Shown here: positions 36,440-47,036 of the stretch, in pieces | Position numbering within the stretch: position 1 is the first letter of the stretch | How the letters are laid out: each line of letters begins with the position of its first letter | From: Acidobacteriaceae bacterium | GTDB lineage: Bacteria; Acidobacteriota; Terriglobia; Terriglobales; Acidobacteriaceae | Direction: 5' to 3' | Assembly: GCA_003156805.1 (NCBI GenBank) | Contig: PMHV01000034.1 | Location: 45,565 to 109,564, forward strand | DNA: 64,000 bases | The notes under the pieces: generated by a model | Database searches by the model: none | Told to the model about the DNA's origin: nothing | What the model saw: only the letters and a program-made list of their open reading frames with translations | Position numbers and translations under genes: made by a program

Positions 36440-36790
36440 ATGTGGGCAGCAGGGGTGGTTGCAGCCGTCGCTGTGGCAGCGGCCGCATTCATGCTCAGGT
36501 TTCTGATTGCCTTGCTGCGTGAGGGTGCGCCATCGGTCTGCTACTGGGTTGCGCCAGTCCGCCAGGAGCCGCGAAGAGACACTCTTGCGGCCCTGAGCAG
36601 GAGCTCTGTCGACGACGATTGCCGCGCAACGGAAAGCGGCCGCGGCGACTACCGCCTGGAAGTATTGGAGAGCGAAAATCATGCGAAAGAGTGCGATTCA
36701 GGTCTCATTGTTCTCGATGTTGGTTTTTCTTCTGCCAGTCTGGGCTTGCGCTCAATCGACAAAGGAATCTACGATCAACACCGGCTCTAG
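36440..36790 (+). CDS. Small membrane protein overlapping the porin gene
   Basis: A 116-residue open frame with a strong AGGAGG 7 bases before the ATG and a clear membrane helix (AAGVVAAVAVAAAAFMLRFLIALL), followed by a charged soluble tail. It overlaps the start of the next gene by 110 bases in another frame. The helix and ribosome site make the N-terminal half credible; the last 35 codons are shared with the porin signal peptide and may be a chance read-through of an altered stop. Family unknown. Confidence 0.5.
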   Translation: MWAAGVVAAVAVAAAAFMLRFLIALLREGAPSVCYWVAPVRQEPRRDTLAALSRSSVDDDCRATESGRGDYRLEVLESENHAKECDSGLIVLDVGFSSASLGLRSIDKGIYDQHRL

Positions 36791-38423
36791 TTCGGTTCAG
36801 CAAACGGAACAGCAGGAAATGAGGGACGAATTGAAAGCCCTGCGAGCCGAAGTGGAGCGCTTGCGGATGGAAGTGGAACAGCACAGGGGCGCTGTGACTG
36901 CCGAGGAGCGGAGCGAACCAATGTCGGCGCCGACTGGAGCGGGACCAAGTTTGCCTGCCGTGACGGCCGCGACCAGCGCTGGGCCTGCGACGGGCAGGCC
37001 GGCGGGGTGGCTTGAGCAAACGCCGAGTCCATCTTCTCCGGTTACGTCTACCGATGCCGCGGCGGCGAAAAAGGAAAAGATCGCCCCATTCTCCGATTGG
37101 GACTGGACCTGGCTAAACGGCAGCCCGCGCACCAAGGACGCGGCCTTCGATTCGAAATTCTTCACCCCGGAAATCCGGGCCGATGTCACCTACACCTACG
37201 ATTTCAATAAACCGCAAGACGATTCGATCAGCGGATCGAGCGAAATATTTCGCTCCAACGAAATCCAGCTGGAGCAACTCGGCATCGGCGGAGATTTTCA
37301 TTTCGATAACGTTCGCGCCAGATTTATGACGCAGTTCGGCATGTATTCTACCACCACGCCACGCAATGACCCCAGTCCGGCGAAGGGCCAATGGGACCTG
37401 AGCGATGCCTACCGTTACGTCTCGGAAGCCTATGGCGGTTATCACATCAATGCGTTGAACGGGATTAACATCGACGCGGGAATCTTCATGTCGTACATCG
37501 GCCTATTCAGCTATTACAACTTCGACAACTGGGCCTATCAACCCTCGTATGTTTCCTCCAACACGCCGTGGTTTTTCAACGGTTTGAGAGTTCAAATTTT
37601 TCCCACACCCCATTTGAAGATCGAGCCGTGGTTCATCAATGGATGGCAATCGTACGGATCGTCCAATTCGAGAAAAGGCTTGGGCGGGCAAATTAAGTGG
37701 ACTCCGTATCCCTGGATGAACATTGTCTCCAACAATTACGGACTGGGCCACGATGACCTGTACATTCCGCAGCGCGGGCGCATCCATACCGACGACAGCA
37801 TCGAGATCAAGTATTACGATAAACCCCAGAAGGCGCTCGACAAGATGGCGTTTACCTTCACCGGAGATATGGGTTGTGAATTTGGCGGGGGAGTTAGTTG
37901 CCACGGCGATGCCGCGGGCGGACCCAAACAGAGCTTTATCGGCTACATGCTTTACAACCGCATGTGGTTCAAGAAAGACCTATACGCATTGACGATCGGC
38001 GGCGGGCAGATCAATAATCCTGGACGCTATCTGGTTCTGGATCCTCCCATCAACGGAGAGACGGCGGCATCGGCGGCAATTAATGCGCCATACTTTACAG
38101 GAAATCCAGGAGATCCCTTTAAGGCCTGGGACACGTCGGTCACATTTGACTATATGCCCCGGCAGTACATCACGTTCCGCTGGGAATACGACTATCGCCA
38201 CGCCAGTGTGCCATATTGGTCGGGCGCGGGCGGAGTTACGCCGCCTCCCGGCAGTAACAATGGATTTCCCCAATACTACGCGTGCAGCAGCGGAGCGACG
38301 TCCATGCAAGAGACCCTCAGCGCCGCGGAAACGGCCTGTGGCGGCGGACTCAGCAGCGTATGGTTTCCCGATCTGCGCAGAGACGAGCAGTTGGTCGATA
38401 TCGATATCATGGTGAAGTTTTGA
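36681..38423 (+). CDS. BBP2-type outer-membrane porin
   Basis: A 580-residue exported protein. A signal peptide (VSLFSMLVFLLPVWACAQS) is followed by a short coiled coil (MRDELKALRAEVERLRMEV), a Pro/Thr/Ala linker and a barrel of the putative beta-barrel porin-2 family (PEIRADVTYTYDFNKPQDD, GYHINALNGINIDAGIFMSY, FFNGLRVQIFPTPHLKIEPW). It ends in Phe (DIDIMVKF). It sits just before kdpF and downstream of a candidate KdpE operator, so it may supply outer-membrane passage of potassium or other small solutes. Confidence 0.85.
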   Translation: MRKSAIQVSLFSMLVFLLPVWACAQSTKESTINTGSSSVQQTEQQEMRDELKALRAEVERLRMEVEQHRGAVTAEERSEPMSAPTGAGPSLPAVTAATSAGPATGRPAGWLEQTPSPSSPVTSTDAAAAKKEKIAPFSDWDWTWLNGSPRTKDAAFDSKFFTPEIRADVTYTYDFNKPQDDSISGSSEIFRSNEIQLEQLGIGGDFHFDNVRARFMTQFGMYSTTTPRNDPSPAKGQWDLSDAYRYVSEAYGGYHINALNGINIDAGIFMSYIGLFSYYNFDNWAYQPSYVSSNTPWFFNGLRVQIFPTPHLKIEPWFINGWQSYGSSNSRKGLGGQIKWTPYPWMNIVSNNYGLGHDDLYIPQRGRIHTDDSIEIKYYDKPQKALDKMAFTFTGDMGCEFGGGVSCHGDAAGGPKQSFIGYMLYNRMWFKKDLYALTIGGGQINNPGRYLVLDPPINGETAASAAINAPYFTGNPGDPFKAWDTSVTFDYMPRQYITFRWEYDYRHASVPYWSGAGGVTPPPGSNNGFPQYYACSSGATSMQETLSAAETACGGGLSSVWFPDLRRDEQLVDIDIMVKF

Positions 38424-38512
38424 GTGGGACCATGCGCGGGAAGACGTCTTCACGCGCGGTCTGACAAACGCGAGTCCGGGAACGCAACTCGGACGGCGTA
38501 CGGAAGGAAGTT

Positions 38513-38602
38513 GTGATACAAGATGCAATCTTCATTGCCGTGACCATCCTGTTCTTTGTGGTGTCGGTGGCTTACGTGCGCTTTTGCGAACGAATCCGGT
38601 GA
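38513..38602 (+). CDS. 29-residue membrane peptide upstream of kdpF
   Basis: A tiny open frame, GTG to TGA, encoding a single membrane helix (DAIFIAVTILFFVVSVAYVR) and a short charged tail (FCERIR). A good AAGGAAG site lies just before the GTG, and kdpF starts 10 bases after its stop. The peptide is similar in size and shape to KdpF. Short peptides of this look, ending in AYVRxCDRL-like residues, occur next to kdpF in other bacteria from memory. It is likely a real accessory peptide of the Kdp complex. Confidence 0.72.
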   Translation: MIQDAIFIAVTILFFVVSVAYVRFCERIR

Positions 38603-38611
38603 GGGAAGAAC

Positions 38612-38701
38612 ATGAGTGCTGAACCCGTCATCATGCTGATCATTTGTGTGGCACTCATGGTGTATCTGGTCTACGCCATGCTGCGTCCGGAGAAATTCTG
38701 A
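38612..38701 (+). CDS. kdpF: Potassium-transporting ATPase small subunit KdpF
   Basis: A 29-residue single-helix peptide, MSAEPVIMLIICVALMVYL with the tail VYAMLRPEKF. KdpF stabilises the KdpABC complex in the inner membrane. The end LRPEKF is the classic KdpF C-terminus. GAGGGAAGAAC precedes the ATG. Its stop overlaps the kdpA start (TGATG). Confidence 0.92.
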   Translation: MSAEPVIMLIICVALMVYLVYAMLRPEKF

Positions 38702-40566
38702 TGACGGCGAACGGCTGGCTGCAAATTCTGCTTCTGCTGCTGGTGGTACTGCTCATCACCAAGCCGCTGGGCGCGTTTATGGCGAGGGTGTTCAGCCGCG
38801 AGCGTACCTGGCTCGATCCGGTCATGCGGCCGGTGGAGCGGTTGATTTACCGGCTCACCGCGGTGGATGAAGACCATGAAATGGAATGGCCGGAGTACGC
38901 GCTGTCGCTGATTCTGTTCAGCGCGGTCTCCATGCTTGTCCTTTACGTGATGGAACGCGTGCAGCAATGGCTGCCGTGGAATCCGCAGAAGTTGGCCGGC
39001 GTCGCTCCCGCTCTGGCTTTCAATACCGCAGCTTCGTTCACCACCAATACCAACTGGCAATCGTACGTGCCCGAGACCACTATGAGCTATCTGACGCAGA
39101 TGGCCGGTCTGGCTTACCACAACTGGGTTTCGGCGGCGGCCGGCATCGCGCTGGCGGTGGCCTTTATTCGCGGCATCGCGCGGCGCGAGCAGAAGACCAT
39201 CGGCAACTTCTGGGTAGACATGGTGCGCGGCACGTTGTGGATTTTAGCTCCTCTGTGTCTGGTGGGAGCGCTTGTTCTCGTATCGCAGGGAGTGGTGCAG
39301 AACCTGAAGGCATACGATACCGTTCAGCTTGTTGATCCTTACCAGACGCCGCAGCTCGGCGCCGACGGCAAGCCCGTGAACGGAGTTGACGGCAAACCGG
39401 CGATGCAGACGGTGACGCAGCAAATGATCGCGCAAGGTCCGACTGCTTCGCAGGAGATTATCAAAGAACTCGGCACGAACGGCGGCGGTTTCTTCAATGC
39501 GAACAGCGCGCATCCCTTTGAGAATCCCACGCCGCTCACGAACTTCCTGGAGATGGTTTGTATTTTGGCCATTCCTTCGGCGTTCACTTACACGCTCGGC
39601 AAGATGACCGGTTCACCGCGCCATGGATGGGCGGTTTGGGCGGCGATGGTGGTGCTGCTTCTGGCTGGGGTGACGACTGCGTACTGGGCTGAAGCGCGCG
39701 GCAATCCGTTGGTGACGGCGGCAGCGCAACATGGTTCACAACAAAATAGCTCGTTGCAGCAAGGTTCGCTACAACTCGATTCCCTGAAGTACGCTTCGTC
39801 CCACGCGGCGGGGCAATCCATTGGCAACCTGGAAGGGAAAGAAGTGCGCTTCGGTGTGGCGAATTCAGTGCTCTGGGCCACCATCACAACCGACACAAGC
39901 TGCGGCGCTATCAATGCCCAGCACGATTCGTTTACTCCGCTGGGCGGAATGGTGCCGATGATCAACCTCATGCTCAGCGAAGTGATCTTCGGCGGTGTGG
40001 GCGCTGGCATGTACGGAATGCTGGTCTTTGTCATTCTCTCGGTGTTCATCGCCGGATTGATGGTGGGGCGCACGCCCGAATATCTGGGCAAGAAAATTGA
40101 AGCCTACGACGTGAAGATGGCCATGCTGGTGATCCTCATTTTTCCGCTGGTGATTCTGGTGCTCACCGCTATTTCTGTTTTGTTTAATTTCGGCACTTCT
40201 TCCATGGCCAATGCCGGACCGCACGGCTTCAGCGAAGTCCTGTATGCCTTTAGCTCGGCAGTAGCAAATAACGGCTCCGCCTTTGGCGGCATCAACGCCA
40301 ACACGCCCTGGTACAACATCTCGATGGGCATCGCCATGCTGCTGGGGCGCTTCATGATGATTCTTCCCATGCTGGCGATTGCGGGAAATCTTGCCGGCAA
40401 GAAACATGTACCGGCGTCGCTGGGAACTTTTCCTGTGACCGGGCCGCTGTTCACGGTGTTGCTGATCAGCGTTGTGCTGATCGTGGGTGCGCTTACATTT
40501 TTTCCGGCCCTCAGCTTGGGGCCGATCCTTGAGCATCTGCTAATGCAGGCGGGCAAAACTTTTTAG
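38701..40566 (+). CDS. kdpA: Potassium-transporting ATPase subunit A
   Basis: A 621-residue channel-like subunit that binds and moves K+ across the inner membrane. Selectivity-loop sequences are visible, including NTAASFTTNTNWQSY (about residue 108), GTNGGGFFNANSAHPFENP (about 258) and the later ANNGSAFGGINANTPWYN. The ATG is taken at the TGATG overlap with kdpF. The protein is longer than usual because of a Gln/Ser/Leu-rich insertion of about 30 residues (about 342-374) just before the conserved GNLEGKEVRFG. The DNA there is repetitive. Confidence 0.97.
   Translation: MTANGWLQILLLLLVVLLITKPLGAFMARVFSRERTWLDPVMRPVERLIYRLTAVDEDHEMEWPEYALSLILFSAVSMLVLYVMERVQQWLPWNPQKLAGVAPALAFNTAASFTTNTNWQSYVPETTMSYLTQMAGLAYHNWVSAAAGIALAVAFIRGIARREQKTIGNFWVDMVRGTLWILAPLCLVGALVLVSQGVVQNLKAYDTVQLVDPYQTPQLGADGKPVNGVDGKPAMQTVTQQMIAQGPTASQEIIKELGTNGGGFFNANSAHPFENPTPLTNFLEMVCILAIPSAFTYTLGKMTGSPRHGWAVWAAMVVLLLAGVTTAYWAEARGNPLVTAAAQHGSQQNSSLQQGSLQLDSLKYASSHAAGQSIGNLEGKEVRFGVANSVLWATITTDTSCGAINAQHDSFTPLGGMVPMINLMLSEVIFGGVGAGMYGMLVFVILSVFIAGLMVGRTPEYLGKKIEAYDVKMAMLVILIFPLVILVLTAISVLFNFGTSSMANAGPHGFSEVLYAFSSAVANNGSAFGGINANTPWYNISMGIAMLLGRFMMILPMLAIAGNLAGKKHVPASLGTFPVTGPLFTVLLISVVLIVGALTFFPALSLGPILEHLLMQAGKTF
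39725..39795. repeat. Repeat tract inside kdpA
   Basis: Degenerate units around CAAGGTTCGCTACAA (about 15 bases) encode HGSQQNSSLQQGSLQLDSL, an insertion in an external loop of KdpA. Confidence 0.55.
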
Positions 40567-40598
40567 GCTGGGTTCTTAGGCAAAGATCTTAAGCAAAT

Positions 40599-42641
<2,043 letters not shown>

Positions 42642-42703
42642 ACGCGAAAAAAGAAGAAGTCACAACACGAAGGAGACTCGCTCGTGAAGAAAAAGAGGCG
42701 ACC

Positions 42704-43279
42704 GTGAAGAAGAATCTGATCACGTCTGTACTCATGACCGTAGTGACGACGTTGTTGTTCGGATTGCTTTTCCCGCTGGCCGTCACCGGACTTGCCCAGG
42801 TCCTGTTCCCCAAGCAGGCGAATGGAGAACTCTTAACCCGCAACGGAAGTTTTATCGGCTCACAGTTGATCGGCCAGCCATTTTCCTCGTCCGGATATTT
42901 CCACTCGCGTCCTTCGGCAGCCGGCACCGGCTACGATGCGGGCAATTCCGGCGGATCGAACCTTGGCCCAACGAATCAATCTTTGATCGCTCGCGTGCAG
43001 GGCGATGCCGATCGTCTGCAAGCCGAGAATCCCAAGTTTCCTATCCCGCCGGATCTGCTGACCACTTCGGGTTCCGGCCTTGATCCTCACATATCTCCGG
43101 AAGCGGCAGAATTTCAGGTGCCGCGCATCGCCAAAGAGCGCGGCCTGAGCGAAGATCGAGTTCGCGAAATCGTGCGCCAGCACACTGAGTCGCGCCAGTT
43201 CGGTTTCCTCGGCGAGCCTCGCGTCAACGTCCTGCAATTGAATCTTGACTTGGATCAGATCGCGCCCAAGCGCCCGTGA
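42704..43279 (+). CDS. kdpC: Potassium-transporting ATPase subunit C
   Basis: A 191-residue subunit with one N-terminal membrane helix (LITSVLMTVVTTLLFGLLFP) and a periplasm-facing soluble part: NGSFIGSQLIGQPF, YFHSRPSAAG, NLGPTNQSLIARV, VNVLQLNLDL. KdpC assists ATP binding to KdpB. The GTG start is the only in-frame choice; an upstream GTG at 42684 runs into a stop after seven codons. It closes the kdp operon. Confidence 0.97.
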   Translation: MKKNLITSVLMTVVTTLLFGLLFPLAVTGLAQVLFPKQANGELLTRNGSFIGSQLIGQPFSSSGYFHSRPSAAGTGYDAGNSGGSNLGPTNQSLIARVQGDADRLQAENPKFPIPPDLLTTSGSGLDPHISPEAAEFQVPRIAKERGLSEDRVREIVRQHTESRQFGFLGEPRVNVLQLNLDLDQIAPKRP

Positions 43280-43343
43280 TTGCAGATTTGACTTCCGAAG
43301 ACGACCTAGCCCCAAGAAATAAATGAGACCTCCATCTGATCAC

Positions 43344-43364
43344 TTTCAGCCACCATGGCTGAAA
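43344..43364. promoter_or_regulatory. 8-bp inverted repeat upstream of the first FecR gene
   Basis: TTTCAGCC and GGCTGAAA flank a 5-base loop (ACCAT). No T-run follows on either strand, so an operator or enhancer site is more likely than a terminator. The half-site GGCTGAAAA recurs at about 48839, upstream of the second FecR gene. Confidence 0.4.
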
Positions 43365-43464
43365 AGAGCCACGTATGCTGTCGGAAACTAATACGTAACT
43401 TCCGGGTTTACCCGCTTGTGGATAGAATTAGCGAACAACTCTACCCAAGCATGGGGCTAAAAGG

Positions 43465-45483
43465 ATGAAAGCTAGCAAACAGTGGTGTGTGTGGCTGTTT
43501 CTACTGGCGAGTTTTGTATGGCTGTTCCAAGCGTCGCAGGCGATTGCGCAAGATCAAGCGCAACCTCCGCAGCAGCAAGTTGCGCAGGATCAGGATGGTC
43601 AGAATCAGACCGCGGATGACCAGGATCCTCCCGGCCGTGTAGCGCGGCTCAATTTCTCGCAAGGTTCGGTTTCGTTTCAGCCGGGCGGAGAAAATGACTG
43701 GGTCACTGCCGTGCCCAACCGCCCCATGGTGACGGGCGATAATCTCTGGGCTGACGAGGATTCGCGCGCCGAGGTACACGTCGGTTCGACAGCCATTCGT
43801 CTTGGTCCGAAAACCGGCATTACTTTTCTCGAAGTCGGCGACCAGGCAACTCAGATTCGCCTGGCGCAGGGCTCGCTCATCGTGCGCGTGCGCCACGTGG
43901 ATGACGACGATAGCTATGAGATCGACACGCCAAACGTGGCGTTCACTTTGCTGCAACCGGGTGAGTACCGCCTGGACGTCGATCCCGATGGCAATCACAC
44001 CGACATCACGGTGTGGCATGGCCGTGGCGAAGTTACCGGCGGCGGGTTCTCTTATACCGTTGTGGCGAATCAGCGCGCCACCTTCACCGGAACTGATCAT
44101 TTGGACTATGACTTGGGGCAGGTTGCCGGAAACGATGACTTCGATAGCTGGGTTTTCGAACGTGACCAGCGCGAAGATCAGTCCGATTCGGCGGATTACG
44201 TTTCTCGGGAAATGACCGGCTACGAAGACCTCGACGAGTACGGCAGTTGGAGCTACGTCGCCGGTTACGGACCGTGCTGGCGGCCGGTGGGCGTGGCTGT
44301 TGGTTGGGCGCCGTATCGCTTTGGCCACTGGGTGTGGATTGGTCCGTGGGGCTGGACGTGGGTGGAAGATGAGCCTTGGGGCTTCGCTCCATTTCACTAC
44401 GGACGCTGGGCTTTTGCCGGAGGCGGCTGGTTCTGGGTGCCGGGACCGGTTGTCGTGCGGCCGATGTGGGCTCCGGCGCTGGTGGGCTTCGTCGGCGGCG
44501 GACCTGGGTTTCACTTTTCGGTTGCGATCGGTGGCGGAGGCGGAGTGGGATGGTTTCCGCTGGCGCCGGGAGAAGTTTTTGTCCCCGGCTACCGCGTGAG
44601 CCGCACTTACGTCAACAATGTGAACCTTACCAATACGAGGGTGAACGTCAGCCGAATCACGAACGTATACAACACGGTCGTAATCAACCGCAGCACCACC
44701 GTCAACAACATCATCTACGCAAACCAGCACGTCGATGGCGGTGTCACTGTGGTTTCGCACGACACGTTTGTGAATGCACAGCCGGTGGCGCGCAACATCG
44801 TGCAAGTGCCGTCGAGAGAAATCGAAAGTGCGCCGGTGACGCACGTGGTTGCGGCGGAACCGGTGCGGGCCAGCGTGTTCGGCGCAGGAAGACCCGTGGC
44901 TAATCGGCCGCCGGCAGCCGTTCTTTCCCGCCAGGTAGTGGCGCGAAGAACTCCGGCTCCAATGCCACGATCCTTCGATCAGAAGGTCGCGCAGGCGGGC
45001 GGACACTTGAATCAGCAGCCATTGGTACGTCAGGAACCTGCGGGCCGTCCCGCTCCCGTGAACCAGAGTAGGTTGAATCAGGCTACGTCGAATCAGGCTG
45101 GATCGAATCAGGGTGCGTCGAATCAAGCTGCGCGACAGCCTCAGCCGCAGGAGGGCTTCCATTCATTCGGCCAGCCTAACAGTGGAACCAACCAGGCGAA
45201 GCCGCTGCCTCGCGTGTGGGAGGCACAAGGAACTCCCGAACCTGAAAACCGGAACACCCAGCCGTCGAGCGGCACGCGGCCACAGCAGCCAATCGAGCAA
45301 CAGCCAGCGCAGCAGTGGTCGCATCCGCTGGCCAAGCCGGCGCCGGCGGTACAGGAGAGGAATCCAGAGCAGGAACAGCAGCAGGCGCAGAAGTTTAACA
45401 GTTGGCAGCAACAGCGGCCCGCGCCTGCACCGAAGCCAGCGCCGCGTTACTCTCCGCCGCCTCCCCCTCCACCTAAGAAGTGA
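43465..45483 (+). CDS. FecR-domain and DUF6600-like secreted protein
   Basis: A 672-residue exported protein with a signal peptide (WLFLLASFVWLFQASQAIAQ). A FecR-like beta domain comes first (about residues 55-210: VARLNFSQGSVSFQPGG, AEVHVGSTAIRLGPKTGITF), then the DUF6600 core of aromatic repeats (VGWAPYRFGHWVWIGPWGW, FAPFHYGRWAFAGGGW). A long Gln/Pro/Asn-rich tail contains a 15-base repeat. The paralogue is at 49044. Function unknown; the domain mix suggests a surface or periplasmic structural role. It has its own 185-base leader after kdpC. Confidence 0.85.
   Translation: MKASKQWCVWLFLLASFVWLFQASQAIAQDQAQPPQQQVAQDQDGQNQTADDQDPPGRVARLNFSQGSVSFQPGGENDWVTAVPNRPMVTGDNLWADEDSRAEVHVGSTAIRLGPKTGITFLEVGDQATQIRLAQGSLIVRVRHVDDDDSYEIDTPNVAFTLLQPGEYRLDVDPDGNHTDITVWHGRGEVTGGGFSYTVVANQRATFTGTDHLDYDLGQVAGNDDFDSWVFERDQREDQSDSADYVSREMTGYEDLDEYGSWSYVAGYGPCWRPVGVAVGWAPYRFGHWVWIGPWGWTWVEDEPWGFAPFHYGRWAFAGGGWFWVPGPVVVRPMWAPALVGFVGGGPGFHFSVAIGGGGGVGWFPLAPGEVFVPGYRVSRTYVNNVNLTNTRVNVSRITNVYNTVVINRSTTVNNIIYANQHVDGGVTVVSHDTFVNAQPVARNIVQVPSREIESAPVTHVVAAEPVRASVFGAGRPVANRPPAAVLSRQVVARRTPAPMPRSFDQKVAQAGGHLNQQPLVRQEPAGRPAPVNQSRLNQATSNQAGSNQGASNQAARQPQPQEGFHSFGQPNSGTNQAKPLPRVWEAQGTPEPENRNTQPSSGTRPQQPIEQQPAQQWSHPLAKPAPAVQERNPEQEQQQAQKFNSWQQQRPAPAPKPAPRYSPPPPPPPKK
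45060..45133. repeat. 15-bp repeat tract encoding Asn-Gln-Ala-x-Ser
   Basis: About five imperfect units of AATCAGGCTGGATCG encode NQATSNQAGSNQGASNQA in the tail of the FecR/DUF6600 protein. Confidence 0.75.
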
Positions 45484-45578
45484 CGTGGCCGGGCAGTGGT
45501 TGACGGAGAATGGTTGGGTGCGGTCTGATAAGGTTCGCATGGCGATCATGAGCGGGCCTATTGCAAGCAACAACCGCA

Positions 45579-45623
45579 GCGCCGGGAAGCAGGCAGATCG
45601 CCCGCTCCCGGCGCAATTATTTT
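45579..45623 (+). terminator. Rho-independent terminator
   Basis: GCGCCGGGA (45579-45587) pairs with TCCCGGCGC (45606-45614), a 9-bp stem with an 18-base loop, followed by AATTATTTT. It lies between the FecR gene and the histidine kinase gene. Confidence 0.65.
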
Positions 45624-45693
45624 CCGGAGTTTCTACACGAGCGAAATAATTCCCGCGAGCCAGGCATGAGTAAGGCCGTATGAGCGAAACCGC

Positions 45694-46992
45694 ATGAGCG
45701 AACCCAAGCGCCCCGCCGTCAATTGGATGGACGTTCTCTGGCTCCTGTTTCTGGCCGGGCTGGCGGCGCTGCCGCCGGTGGGCGAGATTCACAAACAACT
45801 CACGCTTCTGGCAATTGGAATTGTGCAGCTTAGCGAAGGCTGGCTGCTGGGGCGCGCTCCCCGGCGCGGCGCAACTTACATCGTTCTGCTCAAGATCGCT
45901 CTCGCGACCCTGCTCATCGATCACACCGGCGAACTCAGCATCAACAGCAGTTACTATCCCATCTATTATTTGCCGGTGGTCAGCGCCGCCGAATATTTTG
46001 GCCCCTGGGCTACGCTGGGCTGGACCGCTCTCGCTTCGGCTGCCTATTGTTCATATCTTTATCCCGCGCTGCAGGAATATGAAATCCCGGCAGAGGGTTA
46101 CGGTCTGCTCGCCATCCGCATTCTTTTCTTTTTTCTGGCGGCCATGGTAGTCAACCGCTTTGTCGTGGAGAACCGCCGTCAAACCAGGCGCTATCAGGAA
46201 CTGGCGGAAACGCTTGCCGAAACCAATCGCAAGCTGGAGCAGGCCCAGGCTGAGGCGCGGCGCTCCGAACGCCTGGCCGCTCTGGGCCAGCTCTCCGCCG
46301 GACTGGCGCATGAGATTCGCAATCCTCTCGGCGTGATCAAGGGATCGGCCGAAATGCTCACGCAGAAGCTCCACGATGCCAATCCTTTGGCGTGCGAACT
46401 TGCGGGCTACATCTCAACCGAAACCAACCGCCTGAGCGCGCTGGTCACGCGCTTTCTCGATTTTGCCCGTCCCCTGCATGCCGATTTAGCGCCCCGGGAA
46501 ATCACCGCCGTGCTCAATCACGCGCTACACTCCGTAGCCCTGCTGCACAAAGATGCGCCGGTCCGCGTGGAGCGGCAGTACCACCAGGACTTGCCGCTTG
46601 TCCCCTTGGACGAAAGTCTGTGCGAGCAGGCCTTCGTGAACCTTATGCAGAATGCTTATGATGCGATGGGCAATGATGGAGGAACGTTGCGGGTCACGGC
46701 CGCGAGATCGAAGGCTGCGGATCGCGATGGAGTCGAAGTCCGAATCGAAGATACAGGTCCGGGAATTCCGGCGGAGCTGCGGGAACAGATTTTCAACCCC
46801 TTCGTGACCACCAAGAAAACCGGTGTGGGACTCGGTCTATCGATCGTGTCGCAGATCATTGACGGGCACCACGGATCGATTCGCGTCGCCGGTGGTGGCG
46901 AGAGCCCGGGGCCAGGAGCGTGCTTCACCATCTTTTTTCCCTCCGCCGGAGAGTCTGCCGCCAAGTCAGCATCTGAATTGGTAGTCTCTTAG
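45694..46992 (+). CDS. NtrB/AtoS-type sensor histidine kinase
   Basis: A 432-residue kinase. The N-terminus has about six membrane helices (VLWLLFLAGLAALPPVG, YGLLAIRILFFFLAAMVV). A coiled coil follows, then HisKA with the phospho-acceptor His in LSAGLAHEIRNPLGVIKG and HATPase boxes (NLMQNAYDAMGN, EDTGPGIP, GVGLGLSIVSQI). The Leu-Ala-His-Glu-Ile-Arg-Asn pattern is typical of kinases paired with sigma-54 activators; that partner starts 44 bases downstream. Confidence 0.92.
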   Translation: MSEPKRPAVNWMDVLWLLFLAGLAALPPVGEIHKQLTLLAIGIVQLSEGWLLGRAPRRGATYIVLLKIALATLLIDHTGELSINSSYYPIYYLPVVSAAEYFGPWATLGWTALASAAYCSYLYPALQEYEIPAEGYGLLAIRILFFFLAAMVVNRFVVENRRQTRRYQELAETLAETNRKLEQAQAEARRSERLAALGQLSAGLAHEIRNPLGVIKGSAEMLTQKLHDANPLACELAGYISTETNRLSALVTRFLDFARPLHADLAPREITAVLNHALHSVALLHKDAPVRVERQYHQDLPLVPLDESLCEQAFVNLMQNAYDAMGNDGGTLRVTAARSKAADRDGVEVRIEDTGPGIPAELREQIFNPFVTTKKTGVGLGLSIVSQIIDGHHGSIRVAGGGESPGPGACFTIFFPSAGESAAKSASELVVS

Positions 46993-47036
46993 CTGGTCTG
47001 CGAATCCTCGACTCGCAAAAAGGAAACTCCGAACCA

